Part shown: piece by piece, positions 35,017 through 43,499 of the stretch
How positions within the stretch are numbered: position 1 is the first letter of the stretch
How the letters are laid out: each line of letters opens with the position of its first letter
Assembly (NCBI GenBank): GCA_021808485.1
Contig: JAKBBN010000010.1
Coordinates: forward strand, 1-55,235
Length of the DNA stretch: 55,235 bases
Origin: Planctomycetota bacterium
GTDB lineage: Bacteria; Planctomycetota; Phycisphaerae; WQYP01
Direction of reading: 5' to 3'
Translations under genes and position numbers: made by a program
Notes under the pieces: model-generated
Seen by the model: the letters and a program-made list of their open reading frames with translations, nothing else
Database searches by the model: none
What the model was told of the DNA's origin: nothing

Positions 35017-35545
35017 CGGCAACGGCCCGGTGAAAAGGAACTTCAGGATTGGTCTTGCGCCGCGATAAACAGGGACTCAGCGGCGGCGAATTGCACGGCG
35101 ACTGATATTCTGCCCGTCATCTTGAGCGAACTATCGTCAAATATTGTTGACCGGTAATGTCAGGCTTGTGCCGGTGCGGTGGATACCGCCGGTATGCCGA
35201 CGTTACAATGCGGCTGTTCTGAACCGTCAACCGGGAGCTAATTGACATTCATGGCGTATCCCAGCGGCCGAGCAACTGATTTTAATCTCGCAGGCTCCAA
35301 CGCCAACGGAGCCAGCAATTAGGCGATTGGTAGATTACCGGGCAATGACCGCATCTCTACCCGGTCTGACGCCGACTACGTCGCAGCACCGCGGATCGGG
35401 AATCGCAGTGCCGCCAGTGATTGCGGCGTTCGCGGGCCGTTTTGCCCTGAACTCGCGTTGCCTGCTGCAATGCGGCAGTGGGCCGGTGCCGCCCGCATCG
35501 GTGTTTTGGGGCAGTGCAACTGTTTGCCGGACTAAGGAGCTGCAT
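35017..35545. other. Intergenic region with no supported gene
   Basis: About 530 bp. A plus-strand frame is open from 35327 into the small membrane protein, but its first 73 residues are low-quality, and a strong ribosome site marks the true start at 35546. Nothing else was found. Confidence 0.4.
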
Positions 35546-35993
35546 ATGTTTTCCGGAAAGACCGGTCCACTCCTTATTTTGTTGGCGATTGTTGCATTTC
35601 AGGCATTGTTCTTCGTGTTTTCCGGCCTCTGCGTCTATTTCACTCGCGAAAGCCGGGCGTCAAAATTTAGCCGGATCTATTGCTATCTTTTTTTCTTCGG
35701 GGCGGTACCGGTTCTTTGGATAACCGCCGTGGTGGTTGGTGTTTGGTGTTTGGGCGATGGCTCCCCTCAATTGGCTGTCGGCATCAATGATCTTCGCCGC
35801 ATTTGGCGGCGCCTGGGTTGCACTGCTTATTTTTAGAAAGCCGCGGATTACGGATTGGTCTGAATTGATCAATGCTGGCGGGCGCAGCTTCAGGCTGAAT
35901 ATGGGTCGATCCAGCCCTTCGGGAACGGAGAATTCCGACACTGATGAACCACCATCCACCGGGCGAATCGGCGGGCCGCCGCCGCGTCCATAA
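35546..35993 (+). pseudogene. Small membrane protein interrupted by a 7-bp tandem duplication
   Basis: From ATG 35546 (AAGGAG 6 bases before it) the frame encodes two membrane helices (GPLLILLAIVAFQALFFVF; LFFFGAVPVLWITAVVVGVW), then turns into unlikely residues and stops at 35836. At 35738-35751 the heptamer GGTGTTT occurs twice in tandem. Removing one copy joins VVVGVW to AMAPLNWLSASMIFAAFGG followed by AWVALLIFRKPR, a third helix, and a polar tail ending at 35993. The intact protein would have about 145 residues and three helices. As given, the gene is frameshifted: recent inactivation, a reversible on/off switch, or an assembly error. No family was recognised. Confidence 0.55.
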
Positions 35994-36135
35994 TGACATC
36001 GTATAAACCGGTGGTAAATACGATGTAAATCGAACCACGGCGGATACGGCAGCCACGGTACCAACCGGCCAATCGGCAACACGCCCCGCCGGTGCATCAA
36101 TCAATGTAAAACATGTCAGCCGCAGCAGATTGTTT

Positions 36136-36483
36136 TTAAAATAAGGTCAGAAATTCCCGCAACGCGATGGCGCCATTGTGCCTTTCATCAGGAGCTGCAT
36201 AAACAAATGTAACAACGCCCTTTTTTATATCCTCCCGCAACACCTCCAATGCCGGCTGATTATGCCGCAGTTCTTCCCAATATCGTTTTTTGAATTGTTC
36301 CCATTTCGCCGGATCGTGCCCGAACCATTTCCGCAGTTCCGCGCTGGGTGCGGCATCTTTGCGCCACGCGTCAATTTTCGCCCCGGCTTTTGTAATGCCG
36401 CGCGGCCAGAGCCTCTCCACCAGAATACGCACTCCATCATCTGAAGATGGTTGTTCATACACCCGTTTAAGGCGGATATCCAT
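36136..36483 (-). CDS. DUF488 family protein
   Basis: A 115-residue protein of the DUF488/YeaO family. Characteristic segments are IRLKRVYEQPSSDDGVRILV, ERLWPRGI, WRKDAAPSAELRKWFGHDP, then FKKRYWEEL and a final TFVYAAPDERHNGAIALREF. The family is small and cytoplasmic; its biochemical role is not settled. It follows the cupin gene by 6-9 bp, so the two form an operon. Two adjacent ATGs exist; I use the second. Confidence 0.88.
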   Translation of the reverse strand: MDIRLKRVYEQPSSDDGVRILVERLWPRGITKAGAKIDAWRKDAAPSAELRKWFGHDPAKWEQFKKRYWEELRHNQPALEVLREDIKKGVVTFVYAAPDERHNGAIALREFLTLF

Positions 36484-36492
36484 CATTCCGTG

Positions 36493-36840
36493 CTACTCCC
36501 GTATCATGGTCAGCAGCATGCGTAATTCCACCGGCGCATAAACTGCGTGCGGCTTGCCCGCGGGCAGAAGCACCACTTCCCCCGTCCGGACCATTGCGGG
36601 ATTACCCGCTATGGTGATTTTTGCCTCACCCTGCAGCACCTGGACAAGTGCATCAAACGGCGCCGTGTGCTCGCTAAGCTCCTGCCCGACATCAAACGCA
36701 AATAGCGTTATATTTCCGCTCCCGCGTTTCAATAGAACCCGGCTGACCACGGCTCCGGGCTGGGTCGCAATCAGCCGGGAAATGTCCGCCGCTCCTTCCG
36801 GCCAGGGTCTGTGGCTTTTATCCACCGGCGAAGTTTCCAT
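36493..36840 (-). CDS. Cupin-domain protein
   Basis: A 115-residue single-domain cupin. The conserved beta-barrel motifs read GQELSEHTAPFDALVQVLQG (motif 1, with His and Glu ligand positions partly altered) and GEVVLLPAGKPHAVYAPVEL (motif 2, PxGxxH). A perfect AGGAGG lies 6 bases before ATG 36840, which excludes the longer upstream frame. Small cupins bind metals or ligands; no substrate can be named. It is co-transcribed with the DUF488 gene. Confidence 0.85.
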   Translation of the reverse strand: METSPVDKSHRPWPEGAADISRLIATQPGAVVSRVLLKRGSGNITLFAFDVGQELSEHTAPFDALVQVLQGEAKITIAGNPAMVRTGEVVLLPAGKPHAVYAPVELRMLLTMIRE

Positions 36841-37116
36841 ATTAAGCCTCCTGTAGCGCATTTTATGGCAGCGGATGCCGCAAACCAAATCCCGTTTGCC
36901 AACCGGCCTTATTTTTGTTTCTGCATGTCTTTGGCTTTTTGCAGCATGATCCAGGCCTGCCGCCCGGTCAGGAATTCATGGATATTCCAGCGACTCATAG
37001 CATTCAGGACGCTTGAATAATATCTGTCGGCGCTCAGTTAGCGGTATTGCATCCCGCGGGTTCTTCCGCGGAAAAGCCGTTGCAAGAGCGGCTTAAGATG
37101 CTTGCCGGGACGCCGG
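36841..37116. other. Intergenic region between ketosynthase and cupin genes
   Basis: A 276-bp minus-strand upstream region of the cupin gene. A 29-codon frame (36909-36998, ending QKAKDMQKQK) is present without a ribosome site; I do not call it. Stems such as GCAAGAGCGGC near 37083 are short. Confidence 0.3.
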
Positions 37117-38388
37117 TTATTTTTCCGGTTCCACCCGCACCGCAAGGGCCGAATTCTTGGAACCAAATGCGATGCAGTTGCATATCGCCCATTGCGCTCC
37201 GCGGCTGTCGGCCGCGGCATGGGGCACGTAATTCAGATCGCATTGCGGATCCGGTTCCATCAGATTAATGGTGGGATGAATAAAGCCCGCACGCAATGAA
37301 AGTATCGTGGCGGCAACGCCGGCCGCCCCGCAGGCCCCCTGCGGATGACCGATCATTGATTTCGTCGCACTGGCGGGAATTTCCCCGGCGCGCGGTCCCA
37401 GCGCCATGTGAATCGCGGCGGTTTCCAGCGTATCGTTCAGTTGCGTTCCGGTGCCATGCAGATTCACGTAGTCGACATCCCGCGGCCCGATTCCGGCCTC
37501 CTGCATGGCCAGGGAAATTGCCCGCGCACATTGCGCGCCATCCGGCGCCGGCGCCACCCGGTGATATGCATCGCATGTGGAACCCCAACCGCGGATCTCC
37601 GCCAGTACTTTTGCCCCGCGGGCGGCGGCATGATCCGCATCCTCCAGTAAAAAGAACCACGCGCCCTCGCCCAGCACAAAACCGTTGCGATTCAGGCTGA
37701 ACGGCCGGCTGGATTGGGTTACCGGCTCGGTTGGGGATGCGAGTATTCGCATAAGCTCAAACCCTTTTAAGATTCCCTCGGTAATCGGGGCATCGGCGCC
37801 GCCGACGAGAATCATGGGAATATCGCCCCGCTGGATGTGCATGGCGGCATAACCGATCGCATCCGTTGAACTGGCGCAGCCATTGCTTACAACGTGGGAA
37901 AAACCGCGCAACCCTAGGGCGATGGACAGTTCGCTTGAAATATTGCCGTGGGTTCCCGCCGGGACGGTAAAGGGTGAATATTTGCCTTCCCCGGTAAAAT
38001 ATGCCTTGTATTGCGGTTCAATAAAACCCAGCCCGCCGCCGCCGGTTCCCAGCAGTACGCCTGTTTGCTGGCTTTCCTCAATTGCAGCCGGATCAATTGC
38101 CAGACCCGCCATAGCCATCGCCTCCCGGCAGGCCGCGAGGGCCAATGGTACCAGCCGCCCCACCCGCCGCAGATCCCGCGGGTCCATCACGGAGTTGACA
38201 TCAAAGCGTTCAAGATGAGCCGCGAACCGCACTTGAAGGGCGGAGGTATCAAACGAATGAATATAGTCTATACCGCTGATTCCGGCCCGCAGATTCCGTG
38301 TGAATTGATCCACACCGATGCCGTTGGGCGATACCACGCCGATACCGGTAACAACCGCCCGCTTTTTTCCATTGTTCTGGGATACCAT
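37117..38388 (-). CDS. Beta-ketoacyl-ACP synthase (FabF-like)
   Basis: A 423-residue thiolase-fold condensing enzyme. The active-site triad is present: Cys171 in SNGCASSTDAIGY, His in NLHGTGTQLNDTLE and His in MIGHPQGACGAAG, with the Lys of ATKSM before it. The nucleophile loop SNGCASST differs from the usual DTACAS/ATACATG, suggesting a side branch rather than housekeeping FabF. It elongates acyl-ACP with malonyl-ACP. No ACP, FabG or FabZ is adjacent. The frame is open to a TTG at 38469 that overlaps the kinase stop; I chose ATG 38388 (MVSQNNGKKRAVVTG), where the KS fold begins. Confidence 0.85.
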   Translation of the reverse strand: MVSQNNGKKRAVVTGIGVVSPNGIGVDQFTRNLRAGISGIDYIHSFDTSALQVRFAAHLERFDVNSVMDPRDLRRVGRLVPLALAACREAMAMAGLAIDPAAIEESQQTGVLLGTGGGGLGFIEPQYKAYFTGEGKYSPFTVPAGTHGNISSELSIALGLRGFSHVVSNGCASSTDAIGYAAMHIQRGDIPMILVGGADAPITEGILKGFELMRILASPTEPVTQSSRPFSLNRNGFVLGEGAWFFLLEDADHAAARGAKVLAEIRGWGSTCDAYHRVAPAPDGAQCARAISLAMQEAGIGPRDVDYVNLHGTGTQLNDTLETAAIHMALGPRAGEIPASATKSMIGHPQGACGAAGVAATILSLRAGFIHPTINLMEPDPQCDLNYVPHAAADSRGAQWAICNCIAFGSKNSALAVRVEPEK

Positions 38389-38465
38389 CCGCCGCTCCGG
38401 GGACTCCACAACCGCGTGCCGACGCCCCGGCAAACGGCTGTCAATTTTTAACAGCACCGAACAAA

Positions 38466-39266
38466 TCAATGCGGCTTGCGTGCCGCATCCTGGTAACGCG
38501 CCAGGAACCGCCGCCGCCAGTGAATAATAGGCTGCGCAATTCGCCGATGCAGGCGGATATACCAGCTGCGGTTGCCGGCGCGGTCAAAGTCTTCCTGAGA
38601 GCAGATGTCCGGAGCCAGGCGGGTTTTGTGTTTATAATAATGGTACCAGTCCTCATGCTGCAGGCGTTTAAGTATAAACCTGCCGATGAAATTATTGGTT
38701 ATCCCCTTGCACTGAAAGGATATCTGAAAATCGATCAGCCAGGGGTGTTGATCGGAACCGAAGAGTATGTTTTCCCGCTTATTTGTATCCACATAGGCCA
38801 CGCCGCGGGCATGAATTTCAGTCATCAGCACTTTAAGCCGGTCAAAAAACGGCCCGCCAGGCCGGCATTCCGGACACAAATCGACACCCGGAATAAATTC
38901 ATGCATGTAGCCCGTCCGGCCGTACTCACCCAGAAATTCCGGAATGCCCGCGATTCCCTGAAGCTTTTGAAACACGGATATCTCATGCCGCGCCACAATT
39001 TGTCCCAGCCATTGCATCGGCAGTCCGTACAATGGATAGGTCCGCTGCATTTTTAATACGGCCAGTTTTGGCTTCCGCCCATCCGCGGCCGCGTTGCCGC
39101 CGGTTTGTTCATAAAGCCCCGTAGCGGCGAAAAAATCGTGCTTAAATATTTTTACAATTCCGTAAGTGCGTCCGTCCACGGTCATATTCTGCGGCAGCGA
39201 TCCGTAGCCCAAGGCAAAAAAGCCGGCCGGCGCGCGTTTTAAGGAGCTTTGATCCGCATCTGCCAT
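38466..39266 (-). CDS. Kinase-like protein (InaA/Kdo-kinase type)
   Basis: A 266-residue protein with a small protein-kinase-like fold. An N-lobe Lys occurs in LAVLKMQRTYP; YMHEFIPGVDL is hinge-like; the catalytic loop YVDTNKRENILFG has Asp and Asn in place; and the DFG equivalent is WLIDFQISF. Absence of the glycine loop consensus and the short C-lobe fit lipopolysaccharide kinases (WaaP/KdkA/InaA) rather than Ser/Thr kinases. It lies directly upstream of the ketosynthase, so modification of a surface glycolipid is a reasonable inference. It ends in a basic tail. Confidence 0.65.
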   Translation of the reverse strand: MADADQSSLKRAPAGFFALGYGSLPQNMTVDGRTYGIVKIFKHDFFAATGLYEQTGGNAAADGRKPKLAVLKMQRTYPLYGLPMQWLGQIVARHEISVFQKLQGIAGIPEFLGEYGRTGYMHEFIPGVDLCPECRPGGPFFDRLKVLMTEIHARGVAYVDTNKRENILFGSDQHPWLIDFQISFQCKGITNNFIGRFILKRLQHEDWYHYYKHKTRLAPDICSQEDFDRAGNRSWYIRLHRRIAQPIIHWRRRFLARYQDAARKPH

Positions 39267-39604
39267 GAAAAAATTATACCCTACTGCGTGCCCCTTTGCC
39301 CGTTGCGTTTAAATGCCGCACCACGCTGCCCGGTATTCCCGGCAAGAAGCGAGCGAAATCTTCGGGGCCGGTCGCGTTTGACCCATGCCGGCGATCAAAA
39401 TTTTGTTCCACCGTTAAATGCCGCCCGCCCAAGGGCGGCTGCCAAGGGGAATATGATTCTACGCAAACACGAACAGCAAGGAAAAACCGCCACAAAAAAA
39501 TTAATCTTTCCGAACCATTGCCAAGTTCGTGCGTATCATTCACCAGAGGCAGTGACGTTGAAGGCATTTACTGCCGATGGATTCCTTCCTTCTCCCCCAC
39601 GAAC
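39267..39604. other. Intergenic region, possible non-coding RNA on the plus strand
   Basis: No protein gene is supported. The plus strand holds TTGACC (39378-39383) with a weak -10-like element 17 bp on, a strong stem GCCGCCC/GGGCGGC (39420-39439), a GTTCGTG/CACGAAC pair (about 39525 and 39598) enclosing GGCAGT/ACTGCC, and then a terminator (39605-39644). Together these could be a structured RNA of about 200-240 nt. It matches none of 6S, SRP, tmRNA or RNase P as far as I can tell. Confidence 0.3.
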
Positions 39605-39644
39605 GCCGATGGTCGCCCCCCTGCGGCCATCGGCCTTTTTTTTT
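39605..39644 (+). terminator. Strong rho-independent terminator, plus strand
   Basis: GCCGATGG (39605-39612) pairs with CCATCGGC (39627-39634), followed by nine T at 39636-39644. No plus-strand gene precedes it; the flanking genes are both minus-strand. Confidence 0.85.
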
Positions 39645-39721
39645 CTACAGTCCGCAACCGTATCAGCCCTTGCCGCTGAAAAACGGCCCGTGGTTGCACG
39701 GGTAGTGCATTAACAATGTAG

Positions 39722-40429
39722 TTAGTGGTAAACAAGCATCAACAGCAGAATAATCAGTGAAATCAGCGACATGATAAACGCCGCGTTGATCATCCAAGTG
39801 TGGCGATTTCGTGATTTTACATTCCATTCCTGAACCTGCAGCAGGGTAAAGGCACAGGTATCCCGCACCTGTTGCAGGCACTCCACCGCGTGGCTGTTGG
39901 CCGCCTGTAAACGGTCCACCATCATGGAAAAGCGATTAAAAGATTCCACGAGTTGCCGGTCCAGTTCATTTCCGGTTTCCAGATGCTCACGAATGGCGGT
40001 CATCGCCGCCGCCGCATCCTTATTAACCGGCCCCACCGCGGCCAGTGCGTCGTTTACCTTGCGCTGCCGCTCCGCATGCATGGACATCCTGTCGTTGATC
40101 ACCTGCAGGGTATCGGATTGCAGGCGGCTGGTTTGGGGCAAAGCTTCAACCGCATGCGGCAGCGTACCCAGCCGTGCCAGAAGTTCTTCCTGCCGCTGCA
40201 ATTGGCCATCCAGTGCAGAACGCAATTCCTGAACAGTGTGCAGCAAGGCGTCATAACTGTGCTGAAGTTTATATGAATTCGGCTCCGGCATGATGCCCCC
40301 CGGCCCTACACGGCGCAGCACGTCCGGATTTGCATCACTCTCACCGCCGGCTTGGCGCAGAGCATCGTAGTTCATAACAGTAGGGCTGTCTGAACCGATT
40401 ATTTTTCGCAAACTGGACATTAGACCCAT
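39722..40429 (-). CDS. Tail-anchored coiled-coil protein
   Basis: A 235-residue protein. Residues about 50-200 are helical and rich in Leu, Gln, Arg and Glu with heptad-like spacing (SYDALLHTVQELRSALDGQL; QEELLARLGTLPHAVEAL; DRLQAANSHAVECLQQV), so a long coiled coil is likely. The C-terminus is one hydrophobic helix (AAFIMSLISLIILLLMLVYH) ending at the last residue, so it is tail-anchored with the coiled coil in the cytoplasm. There is no enzymatic motif. A structural or signalling adaptor role (methyl-accepting-like arrangement without a sensory domain) is inference only. Confidence 0.7.
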   Translation of the reverse strand: MGLMSSLRKIIGSDSPTVMNYDALRQAGGESDANPDVLRRVGPGGIMPEPNSYKLQHSYDALLHTVQELRSALDGQLQRQEELLARLGTLPHAVEALPQTSRLQSDTLQVINDRMSMHAERQRKVNDALAAVGPVNKDAAAAMTAIREHLETGNELDRQLVESFNRFSMMVDRLQAANSHAVECLQQVRDTCAFTLLQVQEWNVKSRNRHTWMINAAFIMSLISLIILLLMLVYH

Positions 40430-40514
40430 GGCATTCCCGTTTTTATTCCTTTTTCAGCCTTCGCCTTAATACAATTTCATCCGTCACCCGCCGGAACTCC
40501 GCGCGTGAACTACC

Positions 40515-42095
40515 TTAAGTATACCAACACGGCATCTGATTGTTGATTGCCAATGAACATGAAAATTGGGATGCCGTATTTTTCGCATTTATCAACGCTT
40601 GGTAAAAATCCGCCGTTTTTCCAAAATTCCCGGGGGCTTCCGGGTAGCGTGCCTGCCCATTACCCCCCTCACCGGCGGCGTAGCGGTATATCGCGGCGAG
40701 ACAAACAACCGTGCAAAGCTGAATGGGCGCAATTTCCAGCGGGTAATCAAACGCCGCATGGCAATACACACCCAGCAATGCCGTCATGACACAGTAAAAC
40801 AGTACCGTGTCGGAATAGGATTCCGGCCCGTGCATTCGCCTCACCGACTGTGGCCGCCGATGCGGCAGCAGCCATCCCCAAAGCAGACCCATCCATGCCA
40901 AGGCGCCGACGAAGCCAAACTGCACCAGGTTCTGCAGATAATCATTGCTGGCATAGCTCCATTGGCTCACGTGGTGACCGGGCCGGTAAAAGGTTTGAAC
41001 CCAATGGCTGTAAAGGTCCGGCAGCCAATGATGGGATATCGGGAACCGCAGTTTGAAACTGCCCGCGCCCGTGCCCAAAACCGGGTGGCTTGTCACCATT
41101 CCCCAGGCAACGCGCCAGGCCAGTACGCGGCTGGAATGGAGGGTATCAAAATACTTCCCGAACGAATGCCATCGCGGATTGATCAAAAGGGAACCGACCG
41201 CGATTGCCGTTATACCCACGCCGCAACACAAAATTAAGACAGGCCGCCTGCAGGATTTGATTGCCGCGGTCTGAGTTGCGGATTGCACCAACGGCCGGGG
41301 TTGGCGTAAATGCAGCCGCAGCAACAGGAAAGCAAGCAGGATGGTCTGCAACAGGCCGATCAGCACCGCCCCGCGGGACACGTTCACCAGCAGGCCAAGC
41401 AGCGTGATACCGGCGGCCGCGGCAAAAATGCCGCCGTAAACCGGACGGCGCGGTTGGCGAAACTCAATTGCCGCCAGTCCAATTTGCAGCGGAATAGCCA
41501 GATTAAGAAAGGCGCCCGCCGCACCATGATAATTAAACGGGCCGAATGGCGAGGTGGGAAATGAAGGGCGGCTGACCATCGCCGGCAGCCACCCCCACCG
41601 CGCCGCGACACCGTAACCAGCCACCGTGGCCGCCACCAGAGCCATCCATTGGAAAATGAATTTCCGGCAGCGGGAACATCCCATCAGATCCCAAGCCACC
41701 GGCAGAGCCATAAGCAGAACGGTTACATGCAGCATGGAGGCAAAGCAGATGTTACGGTCTGAAGCACCGGGCAAAAAGCCGAACCAGGAGTGAATGGGCA
41801 CCAGCTGATGCGTGGCGGCGTTGTAAACACTCTTCGCGTTAAACACCAGGAACCATCCCTGCAGCAAAATCCAGCCGATGCACAGTTTCAGGATTCGCGG
41901 AAATGGGGCACGGCCCGTCGGCCGAATCCAGCCCGGGAGCAGCAGGACAATGGACAGCCCCAACAGTTGCTCCAAAACGTGAAGAAACGCCGGCCGGATA
42001 CAGGCCCATGCCCATGGCGCATACGCGATTGACAGGAAAAACAGGATGGTCGCCAGGCGGCGGCATAAAGGTTTGGCCGGCTTTCCAGTATTCAT
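40515..42095 (-). CDS. O-antigen ligase / Wzy-like membrane protein
   Basis: A 526-residue protein with about 10-12 membrane helices and a large periplasmic loop (about 330-400). The loop has HSSRVLAWRVAWGMVTSHPV and GTGAGSFKLRFP, the R-x-x-x-W and G-x-G pattern of the Wzy_C domain, and the next helices carry ASNDYLQNLVQFGFVGALAW, typical of O-antigen ligases/polymerases. It joins or polymerises lipid-linked glycans on the periplasmic face (family role). I chose ATG 42095, at the start of the basic N-terminus; the frame is open to 42179. It follows the Minf_1886 gene by 92 bp. No other polysaccharide genes are adjacent. Confidence 0.8.
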   Translation of the reverse strand: MNTGKPAKPLCRRLATILFFLSIAYAPWAWACIRPAFLHVLEQLLGLSIVLLLPGWIRPTGRAPFPRILKLCIGWILLQGWFLVFNAKSVYNAATHQLVPIHSWFGFLPGASDRNICFASMLHVTVLLMALPVAWDLMGCSRCRKFIFQWMALVAATVAGYGVAARWGWLPAMVSRPSFPTSPFGPFNYHGAAGAFLNLAIPLQIGLAAIEFRQPRRPVYGGIFAAAAGITLLGLLVNVSRGAVLIGLLQTILLAFLLLRLHLRQPRPLVQSATQTAAIKSCRRPVLILCCGVGITAIAVGSLLINPRWHSFGKYFDTLHSSRVLAWRVAWGMVTSHPVLGTGAGSFKLRFPISHHWLPDLYSHWVQTFYRPGHHVSQWSYASNDYLQNLVQFGFVGALAWMGLLWGWLLPHRRPQSVRRMHGPESYSDTVLFYCVMTALLGVYCHAAFDYPLEIAPIQLCTVVCLAAIYRYAAGEGGNGQARYPEAPGNFGKTADFYQALINAKNTASQFSCSLAINNQMPCWYT

Positions 42096-42187
42096 CCGCC
42101 GGCCCGCCGGCTGCAGGGAATTTTCACCATGGATTGCATATCGAAAATCAATCCCTACGTGACCTGCAGCGGAAGCCACGCTGCGGA

Positions 42188-42613
42188 TTAAATATGGAAC
42201 GTCGGCGGCACGGGAGTTGTCACCCGCTCCGGCAGTTCAAAAACTTTGTCCAGATCGTACACATGATCAAAGTCATGAATGGAATCCTGCGGCGTCTTCC
42301 GCATGATCCCATCGTCCACCATCGCAAATACAATGCGGCCGAAGTCTTCCGTGCGGTTTATATTCCAATGCCGCAGCACCGCCCGGGCCACAACGCCGTA
42401 ACGGCGGATCGCGAAATCCCGCAGCCCCCAGCACAATTGCTGCCCGGTGATATGCTGCTGCCCCTCCTGTAAATCGATCTGCGCCTCATGAATCCGGGAA
42501 ACAGCAAACGCCAGGCCATGGCGCACGAATTCAAATGCCTCAAGCGGATACAGACCGGTATTCCGGGCGATCTGCTGGAGATTCTTTTTTTCGACCTTGT
42601 TCACGCCGCTCAC
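42188..42613 (-). CDS. Minf_1886 family protein
   Basis: A 141-residue protein of the conserved Minf_1886 family found mainly in Planctomycetes/Verrucomicrobia-type bacteria. Its pattern is clear: LYPLEAFEFVRHGLAFAV, HITGQQLCWGLRDFAIRRYG, VLRHWNINRTEDFGRIVFAM and VDDGIMRKTPQDSIHDFDHV followed by YDLDKVF. The function is unknown. GTG 42613 overlaps the TGA of the small upstream frame by 4 bp (GTGA), which implies translational coupling. Confidence 0.88.
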   Translation of the reverse strand: MSGVNKVEKKNLQQIARNTGLYPLEAFEFVRHGLAFAVSRIHEAQIDLQEGQQHITGQQLCWGLRDFAIRRYGVVARAVLRHWNINRTEDFGRIVFAMVDDGIMRKTPQDSIHDFDHVYDLDKVFELPERVTTPVPPTFHI

Positions 42614-42822
42614 CAGTCCCTTTCCCGCTTGTATCGGCCGGCCGTTGTACCCGGCCTTCCGAGGTAATGCCGCAATTCCATGAAATCGTTATAACTCTCC
42701 CGTGTCCGCGTATCAAGCCCGGCGGATACCGGAATCTTCTTGCCGAAAACCGGATACGGAAATTCAGCGGTTTGTTTCCCGGCCGGACCGCAAAAACGGT
42801 CCGCTGCCGCGCCGCATCCCAT
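42610..42822 (-). CDS. Small protein coupled to the Minf_1886 gene (70 aa), tentative
   Basis: A 70-residue frame ending exactly over the Minf_1886 start codon (4-bp overlap). Cys residues occur at the N-terminus (MGCGAAADRFCG) and the C-terminal half is polar (TRTRESYNDFMELRHYLG, then a basic end). An in-frame stop lies just upstream, so the frame cannot be longer. No ribosome site is obvious and no family is known. The coupling is the main support. Confidence 0.35.
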   Translation of the reverse strand: MGCGAAADRFCGPAGKQTAEFPYPVFGKKIPVSAGLDTRTRESYNDFMELRHYLGRPGTTAGRYKRERDW

Positions 42823-42995
42823 CTTCCATATATCGGTTCACCGGCTTACAGCGTTTCAATCGGAACGGTTTTCCACTAATATCCATGTTCGTACAGGACC
42901 ATGGTCCGTATAAATACAGGCCTTCCAAACGGAGACGATTTTTGACTGCCGCACCACTGCTGACAACACGCGAAATCCGCTGGAAAACCCGCCGA

Positions 42996-43499
42996 ATGAG
43001 TATTCACCGGATTGCGGCGGCGGCGATTATTTTAGGCATGATGCCCGCCGGATCGCCGGCCGGCGTCGCGGATAATCACCTGCCTTCGCTTCCAACCATT
43101 GAGGCGAAACTGGGTAAAACGAAATTTACATTATGGATTGCCGCCACCAATGCCCAGCAGGATAGGGGACTCATGTACATCCGGCGCTTGCCGGCGAATA
43201 CTGGAATGCTGTTTTACTTCCGCAGGCCGGTGATCGCGCGATTCTGGATGAGGCACACGCTGATTCCGTTGGATATCCTGTACATTCGAAAATCCGGAAA
43301 AATCGTGAACTGCTTTACAATGCCGGTGGACAACGGGAAAAAAACCTACATCAGCAGCCGTCCGATTACCATCGCCATTGAACTTGCGGCCGGCGCCATT
43401 CATCGCCTCGGTTTGCACACCGGCCAGGTGTTGCATTTGCCGGAACGCAAACTTTTGCGGCAAGTTAAAATTGCCGACGGGGAGGCGGTTCAGCCATGA
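42996..43499 (+). CDS. DUF192 family exported protein
   Basis: A 167-residue protein with a signal peptide (IHRIAAAAIILGMMPAGSPA). The DUF192 domain follows: FTLWIAATNAQQDRGLMYIR, TGMLFYFRRPVIARFWMRHT, then LIPLDILYI and a C-terminal AGAIHRLGLHTGQVLHL. The family is small and periplasmic with unassigned function. ATG 42996 begins the signal; an in-frame TTG at 42942 with GGAG upstream is a real alternative and would add 18 residues. The stop overlaps the next start (ATGA). Confidence 0.85.
   Translation: MSIHRIAAAAIILGMMPAGSPAGVADNHLPSLPTIEAKLGKTKFTLWIAATNAQQDRGLMYIRRLPANTGMLFYFRRPVIARFWMRHTLIPLDILYIRKSGKIVNCFTMPVDNGKKTYISSRPITIAIELAAGAIHRLGLHTGQVLHLPERKLLRQVKIADGEAVQP

Noticed and set aside
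36909-36998. 29-codon minus-strand frame ending QKAKDMQKQK, upstream of the cupin gene
   Set aside because: No ribosome site, very short, and no coupling to a neighbour.
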